DNA of 43,465 bases from Nitratifractor sp. GTDB taxonomy: Bacteria; Campylobacterota; Campylobacteria; Campylobacterales; Sulfurovaceae. Location of the stretch: positions 1 to 43,465 of the forward strand of contig NZ_WFQN01000146.1 in the NCBI RefSeq assembly GCF_015487065.1, given 5' to 3'. Below are positions 41,499 to 43,465 of the stretch, in pieces (position 1 is the first letter of the stretch; every line of letters starts with the position of its first letter). A program made the position numbers and the translations under genes. The notes below the pieces were generated by a model, which saw only the letters and a list, made by a program, of their open reading frames with translations, was not told the origin of the DNA and ran no database searches.

Positions 41499-42135
41499 TC
41501 AAAGAGGCGATCGCCTCTTTGTACCCTTTCGGGTGCCTGAAGACATAGCTGCCCGCCACCACCACATCGACACCGGCAGCTTTGAGCTGAGCGATGTTGG
41601 CGTCGCTGACCCCGCCATCCACTTCGATGAGACAGTTCGGGTTACGCTTTTCGATCAACTCCTTGAGCCGCTGAGCCCGCTCGATGACGTTGGGGATGAA
41701 CTTCTGGCCTCCAAAACCGGGGTTGACGCTCATCAGCAACACCATATCGAGGTCTTCGAGGAGAAACTCGGTCACTTCCGGAAGAGTGTGAGGGTTGAGC
41801 ACCATCGAGGGGCGAATCCCCAGTGAGCGGATTTTGTTTGCCATCCGATTAGGATGGCGTTCGCTTTCGAAGTGAAAGGAGATGAACTCCGGCTTCAGGG
41901 GAGCGAAGAGGTCGACAAAGAAGTTGTTGTCCTCCACCATCAGGTGCACATCCAGCGGTTTCGTCGCCGCTTTGGCCACCGCCTCGACGACGACGGGACC
42001 GATGGTCATATTGGGGACGAAGTGCCCATCCATCACATCCACATGCACCAGATCGCATCCGGCATCGCAGATGGCACGCACCTCTTCGCCAAGTAGACCG
42101 AAATCGGCAGAGAGAATACTGGGAGCTACAAGCAT
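41494..42135 (-). CDS. rpe: Ribulose-phosphate 3-epimerase
   Basis: Interconverts ribulose-5-phosphate and xylulose-5-phosphate. The 213 residues (from MLVAPSILSADFGLLGEEV) carry the metal-binding HVDVMDGHFVPNMTIGP block, DVHLMVEDN, LLMSVNPGFGGQKFIPNV and IEVDGGVSDANI. ATG 42135 is chosen because AAAGGAAGCATGA precedes it; an in-frame extension to 42192 is not supported. A TATAAT lies at 42167-42172. The link to dnaQ matches Helicobacter and Campylobacter, with trpF and repeat DNA between them here. Confidence 0.96.
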   Translation of the reverse strand: MLVAPSILSADFGLLGEEVRAICDAGCDLVHVDVMDGHFVPNMTIGPVVVEAVAKAATKPLDVHLMVEDNNFFVDLFAPLKPEFISFHFESERHPNRMANKIRSLGIRPSMVLNPHTLPEVTEFLLEDLDMVLLMSVNPGFGGQKFIPNVIERAQRLKELIEKRNPNCLIEVDGGVSDANIAQLKAAGVDVVVAGSYVFRHPKGYKEAIASLK

Positions 42136-42166
42136 TTCATGCTTCCTTTGAAAAATCTTACTTGAG

Positions 42167-42172
42167 ATTATA
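42167..42172 (-). promoter_or_regulatory. Putative -10 box for rpe
   Basis: TATAAT on the minus strand in the context GCTATAATCTC, 32 bases before the rpe ATG. Confidence 0.5.
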
Positions 42173-42280
42173 GCAGGAGTCCATCTTGCCATGCCTACTT
42201 ATAAAATGCAACCCAGTTAGCATCGGAAAAGAGCAATCTGTGCTATTTTGATTCCAAAGAGGATAAGGAGGAATTCATCT

Positions 42281-42850
42281 ATGGATAAAATAAAAAAAGA
42301 AGTGATGCTCAAAATCGCCCGCCAGGCGATAGCCGAGGAGCTCTCCGGCAAAAAGCTCCTCGATCGGGAGGCGCTGCTGCGGGAGCACCCATGGCTCGCC
42401 GAACCCGGCGCGGCTTTCGTCACCCTCAACGAGAATCATCAGCTGCGGGGATGCATCGGATCGATCGTCGCCCATCAGCCCCTGATCGATGACCTGATCC
42501 ACAACGCCAAAGCCGCGGCCTTCAGCGATCCGCGTTTCAGCCCGGTGCGGCCGGAGGAGTATGACAAACTGGAGATCGAAATCTCCCTGCTCACCCCCCC
42601 GCAGGAGCTCAGCTACACGGACAAAGCCGATCTGCAGCGAAAAATCCGTCCCGGGATCGACGGGGTGATCCTGCGCTTGGGAAATTACCAGGCGACCTAT
42701 CTGCCAAGTGTCTGGGAACAGCTGCCTGATTTCGATATGTTTTTCGCCACGCTCTGCCAAAAGGCGGGACTGGCCCCCAACTGCCTGGATGCCCACCCGG
42801 TGATCTACACCTACCAGGCCGAAAAGATCAAGGAGGAACCCAATGACTAA
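42281..42850 (+). CDS. AMMECR1-domain protein (AmmeMemoRadiSam system protein A)
   Basis: A 189-residue protein of the AMMECR1 family, whose reaction is unknown. The invariant motif LRGCIGSIVAHQPLIDDLIH is present, followed by FSDPRFSPVRPEEYDKLEIE and SVWEQLPDFDMFFATLCQKAGL, both typical of the family. ATG 42281 is set by AAGGAGGAATTCATCT upstream. It overlaps the radical SAM gene by 8 bases. In many prokaryotes AMMECR1, a MEMO protein and this radical SAM enzyme are encoded together; a MEMO gene would be expected beyond the right edge. Confidence 0.92.
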   Translation: MDKIKKEVMLKIARQAIAEELSGKKLLDREALLREHPWLAEPGAAFVTLNENHQLRGCIGSIVAHQPLIDDLIHNAKAAAFSDPRFSPVRPEEYDKLEIEISLLTPPQELSYTDKADLQRKIRPGIDGVILRLGNYQATYLPSVWEQLPDFDMFFATLCQKAGLAPNCLDAHPVIYTYQAEKIKEEPND

Positions 42851-43465
42851 GACTATCACCCCCGTCGAAGAGCGGGGATATTCGGACTTTTACCGCAAAG
42901 AGGGCGACCGGATCGTCTGTGAACTCTGCCGCCACTACTGCAAGCTCAAAGAGGGACAGGTCGGCATCTGCGGCGTCAACAAAAACGAGGGGGGCCGACT
43001 CAAGACCCTGGTCTACGGCAAAGTCTCGGCCCTCAATGTCGACCCCATCGAGAAAAAACCCCTCTACCACTTCCTGCCGGGAACGTTTGCCCTCTCGCTG
43101 GGAACCGTGGGGTGCAACTTCCAGTGTCCCTTCTGCCAGAACTGGCAGATCTCCCAGACCAAGGATCTCAGCGGCAGCTACGACGTCACGCCGGAGCAGC
43201 TGGTCTCCCTGGCCCTGGAGAAGGGGTGCAAGACGATCGCCTACACCTACAACGAACCGACGATCTTCTACCCTTTCGCCCGGGATGTGGCGATCCTGGC
43301 CAAAGAGCACGGCATCAAAAACGTCTTCGTCAGCAACGGTCTGGAGACTCCCGAGGTGATCGAGGATATGAAAGGGGTCATCGACGGATTCAATATCGAT
43401 ATCAAGGGCTTCAACCCCGAATATTACAAAAAGACCCTCAAAGGATCGTTGGAGGGGGTCCTCGA
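42843..43465 (+). CDS. AmmeMemoRadiSam system radical SAM enzyme (partial, C-terminus off right edge)
   Basis: The frame opens with ATG 42843 (MTKTITPVEERGYSDFYRKE) and stays open to the last base, giving about 207 residues. An N-terminal cysteine motif (CELCRHYCKLKEGQVGICGV) is followed by the radical SAM CxxxCxxC motif in GCNFQCPFCQNWQIS, and later by KTIAYTYNEPTIFY and GFNIDIKGFNPEYY, all typical of the PflA-like enzymes linked to AMMECR1/MEMO. The AAGGAGGAACCC upstream is a strong ribosome-binding site. The substrate is unknown in the family. Confidence 0.93.
   Translation, partial: MTKTITPVEERGYSDFYRKEGDRIVCELCRHYCKLKEGQVGICGVNKNEGGRLKTLVYGKVSALNVDPIEKKPLYHFLPGTFALSLGTVGCNFQCPFCQNWQISQTKDLSGSYDVTPEQLVSLALEKGCKTIAYTYNEPTIFYPFARDVAILAKEHGIKNVFVSNGLETPEVIEDMKGVIDGFNIDIKGFNPEYYKKTLKGSLEGVL

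Overview
The window reads as chromosomal DNA of a moderately GC-rich Campylobacterota (Epsilonproteobacteria), probably a Sulfurovum/Nitratifractor-type chemolithotroph. This is inferred from lineage-restricted genes and gene order recalled from Helicobacter and Campylobacter: miaB-HP0268-nusA, a poly-E-rich HP0322-type protein-gmk-tatA-argS, nadD-rsfS beside pgk-tpiA, rpe linked to dnaQ, and a nuo operon whose NuoE is a short HP1264-type protein. No phage, IS element, CRISPR array or rRNA was seen. No gene-free stretch clearly exceeds 300 bases; the longest is about 298 bases at 10483-10780.

Layout. 1-2806: miaB (cut by the left edge), HP0268-type protein, nusA, and a small ribbon-helix-helix protein. 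2994-6863: a lone DppB-type permease with tpiA and pgk, divergent from nadD-rsfS; gapA, expected beside pgk, is absent. 6879-10482: an oxidative-stress block of KatG, desulforubrerythrin and a Dps-like diiron protein. 10781-14427: membrane protein, argS, tatA, gmk and an acidic pseudo-receiver protein. 14664-18776: tRNA-Arg(GCG), a divergent uracil-DNA glycosylase, a UbiA-family prenyltransferase (probably MqnP), pssA, an unknown protein and miaA. 18820-36174: a complete 15-gene complex I operon read right to left. 36387-39360: yidD-pyrC-carbonic anhydrase-cysteine synthase. 39434-42135: a GNAT acetyltransferase, dnaQ-like exonuclease, trpF and rpe on the minus strand. 42281-43465: AMMECR1 and its radical SAM partner, cut by the right edge.

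Two things stand out. First, complex I has an unusual electron-input module. It has a 77-residue NuoE substitute, a fusion of the NuoF cluster region to a GltD-like FAD/NAD(P) oxidoreductase with one N3 cysteine replaced by glycine, and two tandem full-length NuoG paralogues. No FMN/NADH-binding NuoF domain is present. Second, many intergenic junctions carry degenerate 7-bp tandem repeats (heptamers), often mixed with mini-palindromes. These supply stop codons, start codons or Shine-Dalgarno-like GGAG to flanking genes. I know of no standard feature class for them in this lineage; the nearest analogy I know is the short tandemly repeated repetitive sequences of cyanobacteria.
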